Assembly: GCA_022496805.1 (NCBI GenBank)
Contig: CM040085.1
Span: 16,769,811-16,833,810 of the forward strand
Direction: 5' to 3'
Length of the DNA stretch: 64,000 nt
Source of the DNA: Pohlia nutans
Taxonomy: Eukaryota > Streptophyta > Bryopsida > Bryales > Mniaceae
Shown piece after piece: positions 46,905 through 59,160 of this stretch. Position numbers and translations under genes: made by a program. Position 1 is the stretch's first letter. The number at the start of each line of letters is the position of its first letter. The notes beneath the pieces are model-generated. The model saw only the letters and a program-made list of their open reading frames with translations, did no database searches and was not told where the DNA came from.

Positions 46905-47640
46905 AGGGCTCCATTTCTCTTCGCACCACGAGTGACGAAGTGAAAGGTAAATGAAATTGAATAAAACGTGAAAGGTTATGTTACTTCACATAACGGTCTT
47001 TGAGGGCGGAATGGAACAATAATGGAAAAAGATTCATAATTGATAAACGTGGATTGTTGAATCCTTGAAATCGGACAGCTTGGAGCTCAAGGCTAAACCC
47101 TTGGGAGCATTGATATCCGCGGTCAATCTTGATGAAATTGAGCTATAGGAATCTTAATCCCTGGTATAAAGGGACGAGGAAACGCTATCTCGACTTTTTG
47201 TTCTTTGTTTCTTCCTGCATTTTGTTCCGTCTCTACGATGCGTTGTTTGTCTATATTCTTGTCTCCGGTTCGTTGCGGGTGTATCGCTAGATATTTGATT
47301 TTGTTTCTCTGTATTTTGCTTGGTTTGGCTCCGTTTTCTACATTTTCTACTACATATGTTACGGTTTGAGCAATTCATTGCTATCCATCAGTGCTCTCTA
47401 TTATTGCTATCTAGTCATTACTATCCATCATTGCGTGTTACGTGATCGGTGACATGTTGCACTTGGAAGGATCATTGTGACTGTTTCTAGTATACTCATA
47501 CGTAACACTATGACTCTATCTCTATCTCTTATTTATGTTGTTTGATTCATTTAGAGGCATTAGCATGTTTCCATTAGCTCTTACTTTTGTCGCCATGCAA
47601 TTGATGTTCAGCGATTGTACATGGTGCTAGAGAGAGTTGT
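46905..47640 (+). mobile_element. Possible retrotransposon LTR/leader relic
   Basis: A stretch with a TATAAAGG box (47163), a following T/C-rich leader, and at 47625 TGGTGCTAGAGAG, which resembles the TGGTATCAGAGC initiator-tRNA-Met primer-binding site of plant copia elements. Neither TG...CA ends nor coding domains are visible, so this is only suggestive. Confidence 0.2.
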
Positions 47641-47646
47641 CATTTG

Positions 47647-48217
47647 TTAACCCCTAAACGTCCTCACCCCTCTTCAAATTCAGCAGTTTTACAAAGATGC
47701 ATTATAAAATGCAACTAAGAAGGATATTTTGAACTTGATGTATGAATAAAAGTTGTACATTATGAATTTCAGATTCTATCCATACGGTTAGATTTGCGAT
47801 TGCTATCACAGATATTTTTGTAGAAAACTTGGAACTTGAAACTCAAAAATATTTTGTAATTCAATTACGAATAAAATACTGACAATCTGTGGATGAACTT
47901 TGTTGTTATGGGTTGAAATGCAATACTTTAAATGTAGTGATTTTTGGAGTTTTTTTGGTTGCTTACTTTTATGAGTTTATTTTTTCAAGAGCTCATTTAA
48001 ACTAAAATCTTTGAATTTTTTGGTGAATCACTGCAACATGAAATGAGGCATAAAATTTTCACAAATCATTCCCATTCTAATCAGATCACATATGCATGAA
48101 GCTATCTTGCCAATGAATTTTGTCGTATTTATTTCCTTGCAAAAAGTGCATGATGGATGAAAAAACGTGGATGTATACATCCTCCAAAAAATGGACGATT
48201 GGGCAGTTAGGGGTTAA
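47647..48217 (+). mobile_element. TTAA-flanked MITE, piggyBac-like, family B copy
   Basis: Left end TTAACCCCTAAACGTCCTCA, right end reversed TTAACCCCTAACTGCCCAAT. It is 571 bp. The interior matches 60516-61071 in the same orientation (GGATATTTTGAACTTG, GGTTGCTTA, AATTTT...TGGATGA) and the nested copy at 32878-33715 in reverse. Confidence 0.88.
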
Positions 48218-49039
48218 GCTCGTGTAATGTATGATTAAAAACTTTAATGATGCATGCACGATCAAATAATTTAATAATGCATGCACGATTAGAGGTCGCA
48301 GAGTCATTTTTTGGTCTATTACGCAAGCCTTTTTATCAAGGAACGAAGCCCGACAATGCTTAACGTTTACACTACTAGAAAATCCTGTGACCGTATCAAC
48401 AAGAAAACGTTGATTGCGGCAATTGATTAAAATGACTTGGCTCGGACATTTTTTAGCCGAAATTTGTTGTTCCGGATTGTTATTTTGGTTAAAATAATTT
48501 TATTTAAAGAAAAAGAAGATCTACGATGAAATATATGAAATGTGATCGAAATTTTTCTGGCCTGCCTAGACAAAAAAAGTGGATTGCTCGGGGGAAAAAT
48601 CGTTGCTTTGAAAATTTTGACTGCCCAAAAAACAAACAGAAATCAGACAAGTTTTTTTTGCTGCTTAACAAATTTTTTGAAAATCAACGAAAACGATAAT
48701 TATAATGCACAGAACAACAAAATGTTGTTGATTTTTTTGTTGATTTGGTTGCAATTTTCTAGTAGTGTAGGGACTAGCTACAAGATGTAACACCTAATAC
48801 TACAATATAGGCCCTACTACAAATTGAGTTTCAATGCCATTTTAAAGATCACATACAATGAATGAAGCCATGAAGCTGCATAATAATGATTCAATGTTAG
48901 TTATGGTTCATTCCCTATATTTGGTATTTTGGTTGACAAAGTTTTGAAACTCAATCATGTCTTATAGAAAACTCCACTTAATTGTATCCGCAACGGTACA
49001 CATGACAGGTTATCTAGATTTCTACTATAAGTTTTGAAT
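48218..49039. other. Intergenic DNA
   Basis: AT-rich. A repeated AATAATGCATGCACGAT / TTTAATGATGCATGCACGATCA word occurs twice near 48,240-48,295. No gene seen. Confidence 0.4.
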
Positions 49040-50270
49040 CTTTTAAACTAAATTGTTTGTGGGGGCTAAAGTACATAGTTCTAGTCCCGACAAAACTAAT
49101 GGGGCTAAACCATGTAGTTTTAACCCCGGCTAAACTGATGTAGTTTTAACCCCGGCTATGGGGCTAAACCATGTAGTTTTAACCCCGGCTAATGTAGTTT
49201 TAGCCGGGGTTAAAACTACATGTTAACACTAAATGCACTCCCCGGGACTGCAAATCGACATGATTAGATAGATGAACCGATCGAATTGTAAGTCCAGACT
49301 TAGATGAACTGAATTGTATGTTCAGACTTAAGTATAGATTTTTATGGTCTGTACGAGCTGTTCTATTGGTTTAGTCAGGGCTAAAATTACGTGGTTTAGC
49401 CGGGGTTAAAAAAACAAAAGCCTAACATATGTATACAATGAAAAACTAAAAAATAGGCCTAAATTTTTTTCACTACAAAGGTACTTATTTATCATTGATA
49501 AAATCATTGAACACTTCTTTATCTGTAGGATGTAACTCATATAAGTTTTTTCTTACTACAAAAGTTACTGAAGCTATTGCAATAATAGTTTCTAAGTCTA
49601 CTATGATATGATTTGTCAAGTCATAAGTTCATAGTGATCTACGATCTTTTTTGTACTAATACAATCCAATCTCCATATGAGATGGTCGATCCAACAAATG
49701 AATTGGTTCTCTATATTTAACCCACCTATTAGTGGTTTTTCAGGCATTCTATAAACCCTTCCTAAATACCAAGTTTGAGTGGATGGCCCTATGTAAATTT
49801 ACAAATTTTTATCACATTAAAAATGGCTATGTATATTTACGAAATTGAAAAAAGTAATACCCTAAGCTTACGTATATTTTGTAAGCCCACCCCACAACTA
49901 ACACCCCTTTTGTTCACTCACGTAGTTCCATACGGGATGTTGTAGTGCACCCCCCAGGTTTGTAGTATGCAGAGACCGAGCATGAAGAAGATAATTTGCA
50001 ATAAATATATTTGCACATGAAGATTTTGGAGTGTTAGCCCCCGGGGCTAATGGACCAATGGGGGCTAATCCCCCCAATGATGGGGGTTAATCCCTCAAAT
50101 TCTAACCAGGGCTAATGTACTTTAGCCGGGGCAAGCGAATCATTTTGGAGGCTAATGTCTTCATAAAAAAGAGTTCTCAAGTTAAGAAACCTAGTGTTAC
50201 GGACTTACGGGGGGCTAAAAGGGGGGCTAACGCATAAAGCGTTAGCCCTGGCTAAGTCCTCCAAATCTTC
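49040..50270. repeat. GGGGCTAA / TTAGCCCC palindrome-rich cluster
   Basis: Repeated GGGGCTAAACCATGTAGTTT and TTTTAACCCCGGCTAA words in both orientations. They include a perfect 21-base hairpin (49171-49191 with 49201-49221, 9-base loop), further copies at 49379-49408, 50030-50140 and 50205-50250, and a GGCTAACGC/GCGTTAGCC hairpin at 50225-50249. The same motif reappears at 50850-50945 and 51500-51520. The pattern resembles the subterminal repeats of large plant DNA transposons, but no transposase or clear outer ends are visible. Confidence 0.65.
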
Positions 50271-51227
50271 TTGTGATATAGCTCAAAAACCATGCATATC
50301 ACATTAGTAATATATAGTTGTCATAGCGGGCAATTAGCTTTTATCGTATCTTTGTTGCAAGCTCCATTGTCTCCTACAGGTGGGTCGTGGGTTTGATTCG
50401 TTGTAGAATTCTTAGCAATTACATTTCAGATGGGGCGTTTGTGGTCCAGGACCAGATGGATGGCGACATATTGCCCTTAGGGTCCATTTAAGCTAATACA
50501 AACCGGCTAAGTTGTCATCAATACTTTTTCAGTGCATTTTGGAGGCATTTTTCAATGTGATGTTTGATTTTAAATTGTTCTTAGAAAGGAAAGTGATATG
50601 TCAATGTTTGAAACATGTATAGAAAACACAATAAAAGATGAAAGCAATGTTGTAAATATTTCAGTATTAAAAGCACTAAAAAACTTTATCATTAAAAAAA
50701 TTATTTTTGGTTGAAAATTATGATTTTTTTGTCTCTAAGGACTCTCCCAAAAACTCTCCAAAGCACTCAAAATGAGGCACTCTTGGCTTGTATTAGCTTG
50801 AATGGACCCTTCAAAGTCTTTCGCATTTTTAAGAGCCATATTTGTAAAACCAGGTTTAGCCCTGGCAACTATTTTGATTTTTTAGCCCCGTCTCTTGGCA
50901 CAAAAACGAAGCTAAATTTTTAGCATCTCCAGCCCCAAGGTTGCTAAAAAATTTAGGCCAATGAGATTTATGGGACACTTCAAAGGAAATTTTGTTCAGA
51001 CCATATGGGTGACATACCATGAATTATGGGCTCTTCTAATTGGAAGAGAGTAGAAGAGATAATCCAATTTGACCAAAATCTTACTTTCTTTCATACCCCC
51101 ATCCATTACAAGGTCTTTGAAAAAATGCTAATGGATTGAACATCATGTCAAATTGAGTCATACGTCTTGTTAACTACCTGAACTTGAGGATGGTAAAAAT
51201 GTCACATTATTTTAATTATTTTTTGGT
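50271..51227. other. Intergenic DNA with scattered GGCTAA motifs
   Basis: No gene recognised. The 70-codon frame at 50711-50923 overlaps the TTAGCCC motif cluster and has no known relatives. Confidence 0.4.
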
Positions 51228-51500
51228 TTAATAGCCCATCAAAGTAAGGTTATCCGGCGAGCTGCCCTGATTTTTCAAGGCCTGAAATTTCAAAAGCTCA
51301 ACTTCATTTGCTATTGTGCTTGATAATTGTATAGTCAAATGTTTTGAAATTTTGAGGGATAATTTATGAGGTCTAGGAGTACAAGATCCTACTATTTGAA
51401 TGTGAAAAAAAGGTTTTGAAAAACATTCAGAGGTCATTAATGAAAATAACAAAAATGCGGTAGTTTTGGATGGAGAACCCCTTGGACGTTTAGGGGTTAA
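51228..51500. mobile_element. TTAA-type element, right end only clearly defined
   Basis: The right edge reversed is TTAACCCCTAAACGTCCAAG, flanked by TTAA at 51497-51500. The left edge is uncertain: TTAATAGCCCATC at 51228 is the nearest candidate but does not match well, so the element may be truncated or longer. Confidence 0.5.
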
Positions 51501-51811
51501 TTAGCCCCGGCTTAACCCTCCAAGGCTCCCAATGTTTTCAACTCTTGCAATTACTTAACTATTTAATTATGAATCCGTGTCCATATATATGCAATGAAAA
51601 TTTGCATAATCACCCAGGATATGTGTATATCTACTCTCTTTAGCTTGTAAGCAAAAACATTGAACTAAAACTGTTTTCTTTTTTAATCTCCAAATTAGTT
51701 AAACCAAGTTTTGGTTTTGGTACTCAACAAAAGCTGATTGACGGCGCCATGCACGTCGAGGCAAGTCCACAAACTGCATGCAATAAATTAACTGAAAAAT
51801 GCATCGATCAT

Positions 51812-52160
51812 CGATCTAGATCTCTTCACGCCAACAGCTAGTACGTCCATGATAATAATGAATCACAACGTCCATGCAATTAACTGAAACATGCATGCAT
51901 GGATCATCGATCAATCGAAATATCTCTTCACGGAAACAGTCAGTCCATGTCAACAATGAATTGCACTGATCGAAATGGATCGACATCGATCTAGATCTCG
52001 TCACGCCAACAGTTCGTTCATGATAATAACGAATCACAACGTGCATGCATGCAATTAACTGAAACATGCATGCATGGATCATCGATCGATCGATCTCTTC
52101 GCTGAAGCAGGCAGTCCATGATATTAACAATGAATTGCACTGATCGAAATGGATCGACAA
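51812..52160. repeat. Two tandem copies of a ~174-bp unit beside the ATP synthase gamma gene
   Basis: The unit begins ATCGATCTAGATCTCTTCAC at 51812 and recurs at 51986. It contains GCATGCATGGATCATCGATC and CAATGAATTGCACTGATCGA words, with GATC-rich short repeats. It directly abuts the 3' end of the gamma-subunit gene (stop at 52180) and probably forms its 3' flank. Confidence 0.8.
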
Positions 52161-52179
52161 CAGTATGCTCGATGATCGA

Positions 52180-54407
52180 TCAGCCCTCGAGAGCAGCGGC
52201 ACCGGAGATGATCTCGATGAGCTCCGTGGTAATGGCGGACTGGCGCGAGCGATTGTAACTCAACGTGAGGCGGGCCAGCACGTCGCCGGCATTCCGGGTG
52301 GAGTTGTCCATGGCCGACATGCGCGCGCCCATCTCGCTGGTGGCATTCTCCAGCATCCCGTTGTACAGCACACTCGCCAACTGAAACTCCGCCAAGTTCA
52401 TCAACACGTCGCTCATGTTATCGTCCCCCTCGATCTCGTAGTTGTCCATCTTGCACACCTGCATGGCCAATGCAATACTAATTTAATTAGTCCAACCTCT
52501 GTCAATCGAGGATCCTACGCCCTAACTTCATCGATTATCATAAATAATTAACATAATCAACGTACTAAATAAGACAGGTCGATCATATGCAATTAAGTCA
52601 GACCACTTCCATTACATAAATTCGTCAGCAGTTGCCCTTCAATTATTTTGATCAGCATCAACATCCTTGGAAAAGGAAGACATGAACATCAACACCAACA
52701 AGAAGATATCATGGAACATGCATCCTTAGAGAAAAGATGGTCTACCAATTAGATAGCAGTCAAGATTCAATAATTGCCTTTAATTCGGACACTTAATTTT
52801 GAAAACAGTCTCAATTCATTTGGATCAGCTAGCATCAACATCCAAGGAAAAAGAAGACGGTCTGCCACTCTCTAATCACATGTTACACTGCATACAGTCA
52901 GACATGATTTATTGATATCCATTTACAGTTGAGAAAGGGTGAGTTCTCATGATTAATATTATGTTTATGATATTCTATATTAGTTCCACTCTGAAAGAGT
53001 GACAAGAGCCATAATTTTATCCCTCATTTTATCAACAATAAGTTGATTTTATTCTCCCATATTCCAATGTGATTAGATTTTTTACAAGGGAATTTGGGAG
53101 ATGAATGCGAGTTTGAGAAATGAAGTACGTATTTCTGTTTTGATTACCATATACAGAGAACTGTCGAGAAGGGTGAGCTCTTACAAGTCCCAAGGAACCC
53201 AGACCATATTACCAGGCAGTAATGAGTACAGTCAAGAATTATAGTAAATTCTTGGTAATCACTTGCTAAATTGAACAACCACTTGCAAAACTTGCTGTAT
53301 ACAGCAGTTTGGCAGTAATGCTTACTCCCAGTGAATCGGACAAGGTTATCTGTGAGTGCTGTAGAATGTTTTATGTTCGTTGAGAAAAAATTATATAAAA
53401 TTGGTTATTCAAGAAATGGGACCCGGGCACTGACCTTCTGGCCTTCCTCGGTCTCGAACATGGCGGGCGAGAGAATGGTGGCGACGGTGGGCAGGAACGA
53501 GACGGCGGACTCGAACTTGTTGAACACCATGTGCAGCACGTCGTACTTGTTGTTGCGGATGATCTCGTCGGACATCATGGCGCATTGCGTGAAGTTGATG
53601 CCTTCCTTCTGGGTCTCCGTGATAAACGCCGTGAACGACTTGGAGAATTCGCGCTGCAGCTGCGCCTTGCCCTTGTCGCCGATGAGCGTGAACTTCACGT
53701 CCTTACCTTCCCCCTGGGCTTTGTGCAGCCGGAAAAGCGAACGGGAGTATTTGACGGACGTGGAGTTGATGCCGCCGCACAGGCCCTTGTCCGTGGCCAG
53801 CACCAGCACCAGCTTGGAGTTCGCAGCGATGGCGGGCGCGTCGCCCAGCAGCGCCGTAAACGGCTGCCACATGCCGCGCGAGTTCTCCGCCTTCACCTGC
53901 AGTGATTTTTCTTGTTGCTAATTTTAGCCAAATTACTACATAAAATTTGGGCTGGCTAATTGATACAAAGGATTTTTGAAAAAACAGCCAGCTTTTCTTT
54001 TCTACAATGTGTAGCCTCTTTAAACCTAGGTATATATATCATCCAGTATTGGCTAAGTAGCACCTAGGTGACAAAAGCTTCCAAGGAGCCTGGATTGCTC
54101 TTCAAGCCATAGAGAAGTAGCAAAAATGCTAAACTGTTTACTGACAGACAAAAAAATCACTGTTCACCTGCATGGTGCGCAGCTTGGACGCCGCCACCAT
54201 CTTCATGGCCATCGTGATCTTCTTAATGTTGTTCACCGATTTCATGCGCATGCGCACGATCTGATTCGACACCCCACGCGCCCCGAACGGCACCAGCACC
54301 GGTACCAATGCCGGAGGGGCCCCTGCATTACAGTGCTGCTGCAGCACGCGACGGGACCAGGCCACCGTATCGCGAGCTCGCGCCGCCATCGCCATCGCCA
54401 TCGCCAT
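52180..54407 (-). CDS. ATPC: Mitochondrial F1F0 ATP synthase subunit gamma
   Basis: Three exons: 54407-54168, 53896-53435 and 52458-52180, all joined in phase 0, 326 aa, matching the ~325 residues of plant mitochondrial gamma. The first ~45 residues are a basic, Ala/Arg-rich presequence with a repeated Met-Ala start (MAMAMAMAARARDTVAWSRR). The first of four ATGs is taken, though any could be used. The core starts VSNQIVRMRMKSVNNIKKIT with MAMKMVAASKL; the C-terminal helix is TSEMGARMSAMDNSTRNAGD, then NRSRQSAITTELIEIISGAA. Gamma is the rotating central stalk in F1: its two long helices run through the alpha3beta3 ring and couple proton flow to ATP synthesis. The chloroplast-specific regulatory cysteine insert is absent, so this is the mitochondrial form. 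Confidence 0.97.
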
Positions 54408-54661
54408 CGCAGCCCTGCAATCGACGATATATCGAAGCTCGTCAACCTAGCCTGCAGTCGACGAAACCGAAAGTTTCGGGATCGGCAAGAAACAACGGCA
54501 TGCAGCCCATGCAGATACCAGGCATTATTAGGGCTCCGTATCCCGCTTCTCATCCTTGTGCAGAGTGCTCATCGGTCCATCACTCTTGCATGTTTTCATC
54601 CAAGAAGAGTGTTGTTCATCCATAACTTGCCATTTTTTCGTCCATGACCGTTGCGGTTGCA

Positions 54662-54878
54662 CTACGGTACCGTACCTGGAAGGCAGGCCGGGTCGGCAGC
54701 TCTTGCCTAATATTAATTTTTTTCAAACATTCTCAAATAGTCTATGGATATTCTTTAAGATTCTTATTTTCACTATAGAAAATAGGTTTCTTTTGAAAAT
54801 AATTTCCTAAAAATTTGGGCATCTCTTTTTATAATTTTATAGTTGCCGACCCTACGTACCTATTGGGTACGGTAGTAG
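54662..54878. mobile_element. MITE with CTAC(CTAC)CGTACC ends, upstream of the ATP synthase gamma gene
   Basis: Left CTACGGTACCGTACCTGGAA with GGGTCGGCAGCT; right reversed CTACTACCGTACCCAATAGG with GGGTCGGCAACT. The interior is AT-rich. It begins about 255 bp upstream of the gamma start codon, so it may lie in that promoter. Relatives: 42240-42445 and 32684-32877. Confidence 0.7.
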
Positions 54879-56048
54879 AAATCTAGCTTGTTCAATGTGA
54901 CCTGTGGCTTTAATGACCGGGTAGAGGTGCTCTTAGCTAGCATAGTGTGAAGAGCGGGAAGGAAGAGTCAGAGTGAAAGAGAAGCAAAGCGGCGCACCTT
55001 CTCCAAGCTCACGACTGACTTACAGTCATGCTTGCCTCCAGTGTAGCTTAGCTGAGCATTTCTCTTGCTCCACACAGGCACTGATTTCCCTTCGCCTCTC
55101 TGAGTGATCTCAATCACCACCATGTTCCATAACCAACCTCACCCTAATTTGCAGGATTTTCTGGATCATTCCACCCATCTCAGCTGCCGGCCTGCATGCC
55201 TGGCTGCACTGACACTACTTCTGCACCTTCGATTCTTCAATTCAATTCCCCTGCAAGCTTTGAAACTGGAATTAATATGATTTTTAAAATGGACCCCCTT
55301 CGCCTTACTTTGCAACTTCAGCTTCGGCAGTCGATCGGTCGGTGATGATATATATTGCTACTGATGAGTACGTTCATTCGGCTTTATATATTGCACTAGC
55401 ACGCTTAATGTTATTATCGTGAAGTTCCATATCTGATGCAGGAAGTAATTTTCATTTTATGTTTTTGATTCAGTGGTGTTTTATAGCTATGTCTTTTTAA
55501 GATTTTGGGTGCTTGGTTACATTTAATGTAATTTGTGTGGGTTTGGAAGGCGCGCTTCTTTTTAATATCCAGTAACTTAGGTCAAAAGAATGGATATGGA
55601 CAAAACATTCTTCTTGTTAGACAACCTGATCAAATACGATGCGTCAGTGTTTGTTTGTTGGAGTACGTGTGTGGTTTGAATTACTGAAACGGAGCTGATT
55701 TTATTAGTGGGAATCATGGTCAGATATAACGTTTTTCAATTTTTGATTTTCTGATATTTATTTACCGGTACGCAACAGTATTGGTTTACGTGGTGAGCTT
55801 CTGTTATATATGATTTATTTTGTTTTGTTTTCATGATAAAATAGCTTTCAAGACTTCAATAGGGACTGTTTTGGAAACAAAGTGACTTTCGTCTTCTGAC
55901 CCTGAGTGTTTATTAGGTCTCAAATTCTGTAAGAATGCATGCATGGCTAAGTCCTACATTTTTGGTTGATTGTGCAGGGCTGAGAACTCCCTGAGCTGGG
56001 TAATCATACAGATGGTCAGAATACAAGCAAGGCTTGAAAGCACGTAGG
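54879..56048. other. Region between two divergent genes
   Basis: Separates the minus-strand gamma-subunit gene from the plus-strand gene starting at 56049. 54,930-55,260 is GC-richer and could hold promoter or 5' UTR sequence for the latter. A TTGTGCAG at 55972-55979 could be the acceptor of a 5' UTR intron. No coding frame of note. Confidence 0.4.
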
Positions 56049-59018
56049 ATGGGTCCCAAAAAGAAAGGCAAGGGAAAGAAGGGAAAGGGAAAGAAAAAGA
56101 AACCTGATCCAGGTTGGGCAAAGGTATGCCTGGTTGATTCTTGTATGATCACCTCATAGAATGAAAATCTTCATAGACCTACATAATTTGTTTTTTTGAT
56201 AAAAGAAGCCAGGATTTGTGTTTTTGGAGGTTAATATTGAATTCATGTTCTCGATCTTCAATGCCAAAACCCCTCTAGAAAAATAATTATCTGTGTTCAG
56301 TACATGACTATGTGTTCATTTTGTTAGTGATTGCAACAGACTATACAATATGGAACTTGGAGTAGACCGTATGAGTCGATGCCAAGTGCCGCAGTCAGTC
56401 CAGCGTTTGGCCCCATTCGAGAGGAGTTTCTTGCAGCTGTCATAGAGGTTAGTTGAATCACTTTAATTTCATGCCAATAAAAACCACTCCCACCTTCCCA
56501 TAATAGGTTATGCTTTTGAAAAAGATCACAAAATAAAGCAAACTAGAATGATTTCATCAAATCTCTAAATGCAGTAAGTTTCTACTTCGGAGTAGTTGTC
56601 TGTCAATGCAGTATCATATACTGCACATGGTATGTGTGGCATGTGGCAACATGGTGATTTTTGTTTCAGTGTGCAACGAACATATGCTAGCATTGATTTT
56701 AGCTAGCTCATGTGTTGTTTGTGATCCACACGTGAGCAAAGACAAGGTTCACAAACGAAAAAAACACTTCCTATGCACTTGTCTTGACTATGGCCATACT
56801 TGTTAAATTGAGACAATCTGTAGTCTCATATTATCTTTGACTTTACATTTAGATGATAATAAGTGTTTGATATTGAATTTTTTTGGTGAATTGAGACTTC
56901 AATATGTTAATTCACTCACAAACCTTTGATTTTATAAAGATTGATATGCTCATAATTTTTTTATTTGTTACAGTAGAGGTCTCAAATAATAGAGCTAAAG
57001 TCTCAAAATGTCCATTTTGTCTCAGTTTAACGAATTGGGCCTTTTGTGATTTAGAATCTGTAAAACAACAAGTTCAAATTGTATAAATGATTTGCATCAA
57101 GGAATTTGGGACAATTTTTTCTCAAAAGCGCGCAGGAATTGATTCAAAAGTGTGAGTCATCATTGATAATAAAAGTTTGCACAACCTGAAGCTCAAATGT
57201 CTGCAGTTAGATATGATATGGAGCAAGACTCTAGCAGAGGACTTCTTGGTGGAGCTTTTCAGTATCCCACGACCTAACCTGGTCAGTGCCCTTCATGGTA
57301 CGCTTGTATTTTATTTTTTTGAGTTCAACACTGTTTCTTATTGGACAAATAAATTGCATTTTGAGCTGTTCAACTATAATTCAAAACCTCACTGTTGTAA
57401 AGCCACAACATAGATGTTTTCTGTCTTCGTATAACAGAATCAAAAATGTAGTTCCACAGTCAAAATCTTGAATGAATTGAGTATACTTTTGAACAAAATA
57501 TATATATATACCGGTATATATAACTCTGTTGCACATGACGTACTTGTGCATTTCAGCAATTCCTGTGTATACGGGGAGCGTATACGTTGAAGAGGTTTGT
57601 GTTATCACCGTATGAGGCTCTGACTGGATTAAAACGTCTAGACATTGGCTGTATGGATGAACTCGAATTCGTTCTCATACAGGTATTAATTAACCGACCA
57701 TTGCTTGCACTTCTTCATGTTCCTTGTAACTGGTATATTAATCTCTGAGAACTGCTTTAATTTGGTCAAAAGGTTAAGTATGAAACTTACCATGCAGACG
57801 ATGGTCTCTTACTATTGTTTTTGCTTGCTCATGGTACGTTTATTTATTGCAAAAAATACACTTTTCAAAAGTTACTATACAGGGTAGCTGTCCCTATTCT
57901 TGCTCACAAGTATTACACTGCTCCTAAATATTTCACATGATTTCAAAAAATCATTGCCCTACAACCTCAAAAATCAAGAAAGTCATGTCGTCACCAAGAA
58001 TATGAGAATATCATTCCCATCACAATCACTTCGAGTCAAATGTTATGAACCCGTTGTTATGAACATTTAGTCATTAAAGACCTCTCACATTAGACAAGAT
58101 TTCTACTAGTGAATTGATAAATTCTTGAATATGTACGTGTAATGTTCATTATTTATAAATTTGTACAGTGCAAATCGCTGGAGTGGCTGTCCCTGTCACG
58201 CTCCAAGTCGCTGAAAAAGGCCTTGGTAGAAGCCCAGAGTCTTCAGGAGCTTGTGATTGACAACTGCCTCAAGCTGGAAAATCTCATGGTGTGGAGCAGC
58301 CAGTTGACCTCGGTCACCGGCCTGCACGACTCCACTCTCCTCCAAGTTCTCTTCCTGGATTGCCCCACCCTTGTTAATTTCAACCGCCCACCACTCTATG
58401 TAAGCTCACTCTTCTCCTTTACCACTTCCTGCACTAAGTACTCCAAATCTTGTCAAAGGTGACATGTCTTTAACGACTAAATTCAATCTGTTGTGACTTG
58501 TCTATAATGACTCACAATCACAATTTCAGTCACTATGAACAAGTCACAACGAAATTTAGTCATTAAAGATGAATTACATTTGGCAGGATTTCTAATCCGA
58601 TTTTGATTGGTGTTTTGGGAAGGAAGAGCAAATGCCTCTATTTATGGACAATGTAACTAAGAGTTGAGTTTTTTTCTGGGCTAGAATGTAGTATCGGGAA
58701 CCTCCCGTGGAGCACCCCTGGAGAATGTCGCAAGGGGGGACATTTGCCGAGGTGAGGTCCTGATACTACATGTGTCCCTTTTTTCTGTTGTGGATGAAAT
58801 GTGTTTGTTTTTTTTTTGTGCAGGTGGCGGAAAAGCGAAAAGTGATCCATCCCAGTTTGCTGCAACTGCGCAAGTGGGAGGATAAACAAGCACCGTTTCC
58901 CGAAGAAGAGTTTGGGCTGTTGCCCAAGGACCTTGTGGTGGACGACGACAGTCTGCGTGATGACATTGTTTACCCCAATAATCCTCTTTTCCCTCGAACT
59001 CACCTCCAAGGATTCTAA
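56049..59018 (+). CDS. Uncharacterised LRR-like protein with Lys/Gly-rich N-terminus
   Basis: Six exons, all phase 0: 56049-56123, 56340-56447, 57207-57281, 57557-57682, 58169-58399 and 58824-59018 (269 aa). The N-terminus MGPKKKGKGKKGKGKKKKPD is extremely basic. Residues ~86-205 show leucine-rich-repeat spacing with cysteines (LKRLDIGCMDELEFV, CKSLEWLSLSRSKSLKKALV, LQELVIDNCLKLENL, LLQVLFLDCPTLVNF), as in cysteine-containing LRRs. The C-terminal 64 residues are charged and acidic and end PNNPLFPRTHLQGF. I do not recognise the protein. Lys/Gly-rich starts are common in axonemal proteins, and the genome encodes a ciliary gene nearby, so a flagellar role is a guess worth testing. The TAA stop coincides with the start of a Tourist-like terminus. 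Confidence 0.75.
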
Positions 59019-59160
59019 GAGCATCCACACCCTTCTCCCTTCAATTCACTCCTTGACCATTATGGCATCACATCCAAAATTTGGTGTCACAAGCTATCGT
59101 CTTCACACCCTTGATCTGCTATGTATAGTCCAGGCTCTATATAGTCCGTGAACCAATCAC
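59016..59160 (+). mobile_element. Tourist-like terminus at the stop codon of the preceding gene
   Basis: TAAGAGCATCCACACCCTTC begins at 59016. TAA followed by GAGCATC is the left end seen in the elements at 10717 and 11934. A matching right end was not found, so only one end is supported. Confidence 0.45.

Noticed and set aside
47154..47378. 74-codon basic minus-strand frame
   Set aside because: Arises from a T/C-rich leader-like sequence; the Lys/Arg/Thr-rich composition simply mirrors it.
49110..49215. TTTTAACCCCGG and CCGGGGTTAAAA words as TTAA element ends
   Set aside because: Part of the repeated GGGGCTAA/TTAACCCCGGCTAA motif; the sequence after TTAA differs from the element termini and recurs every ~35 bases.
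53331..53921. 196-codon plus-strand frame
   Set aside because: Antisense shadow of exon 2 of ATP synthase gamma, whose protein similarity is unmistakable.
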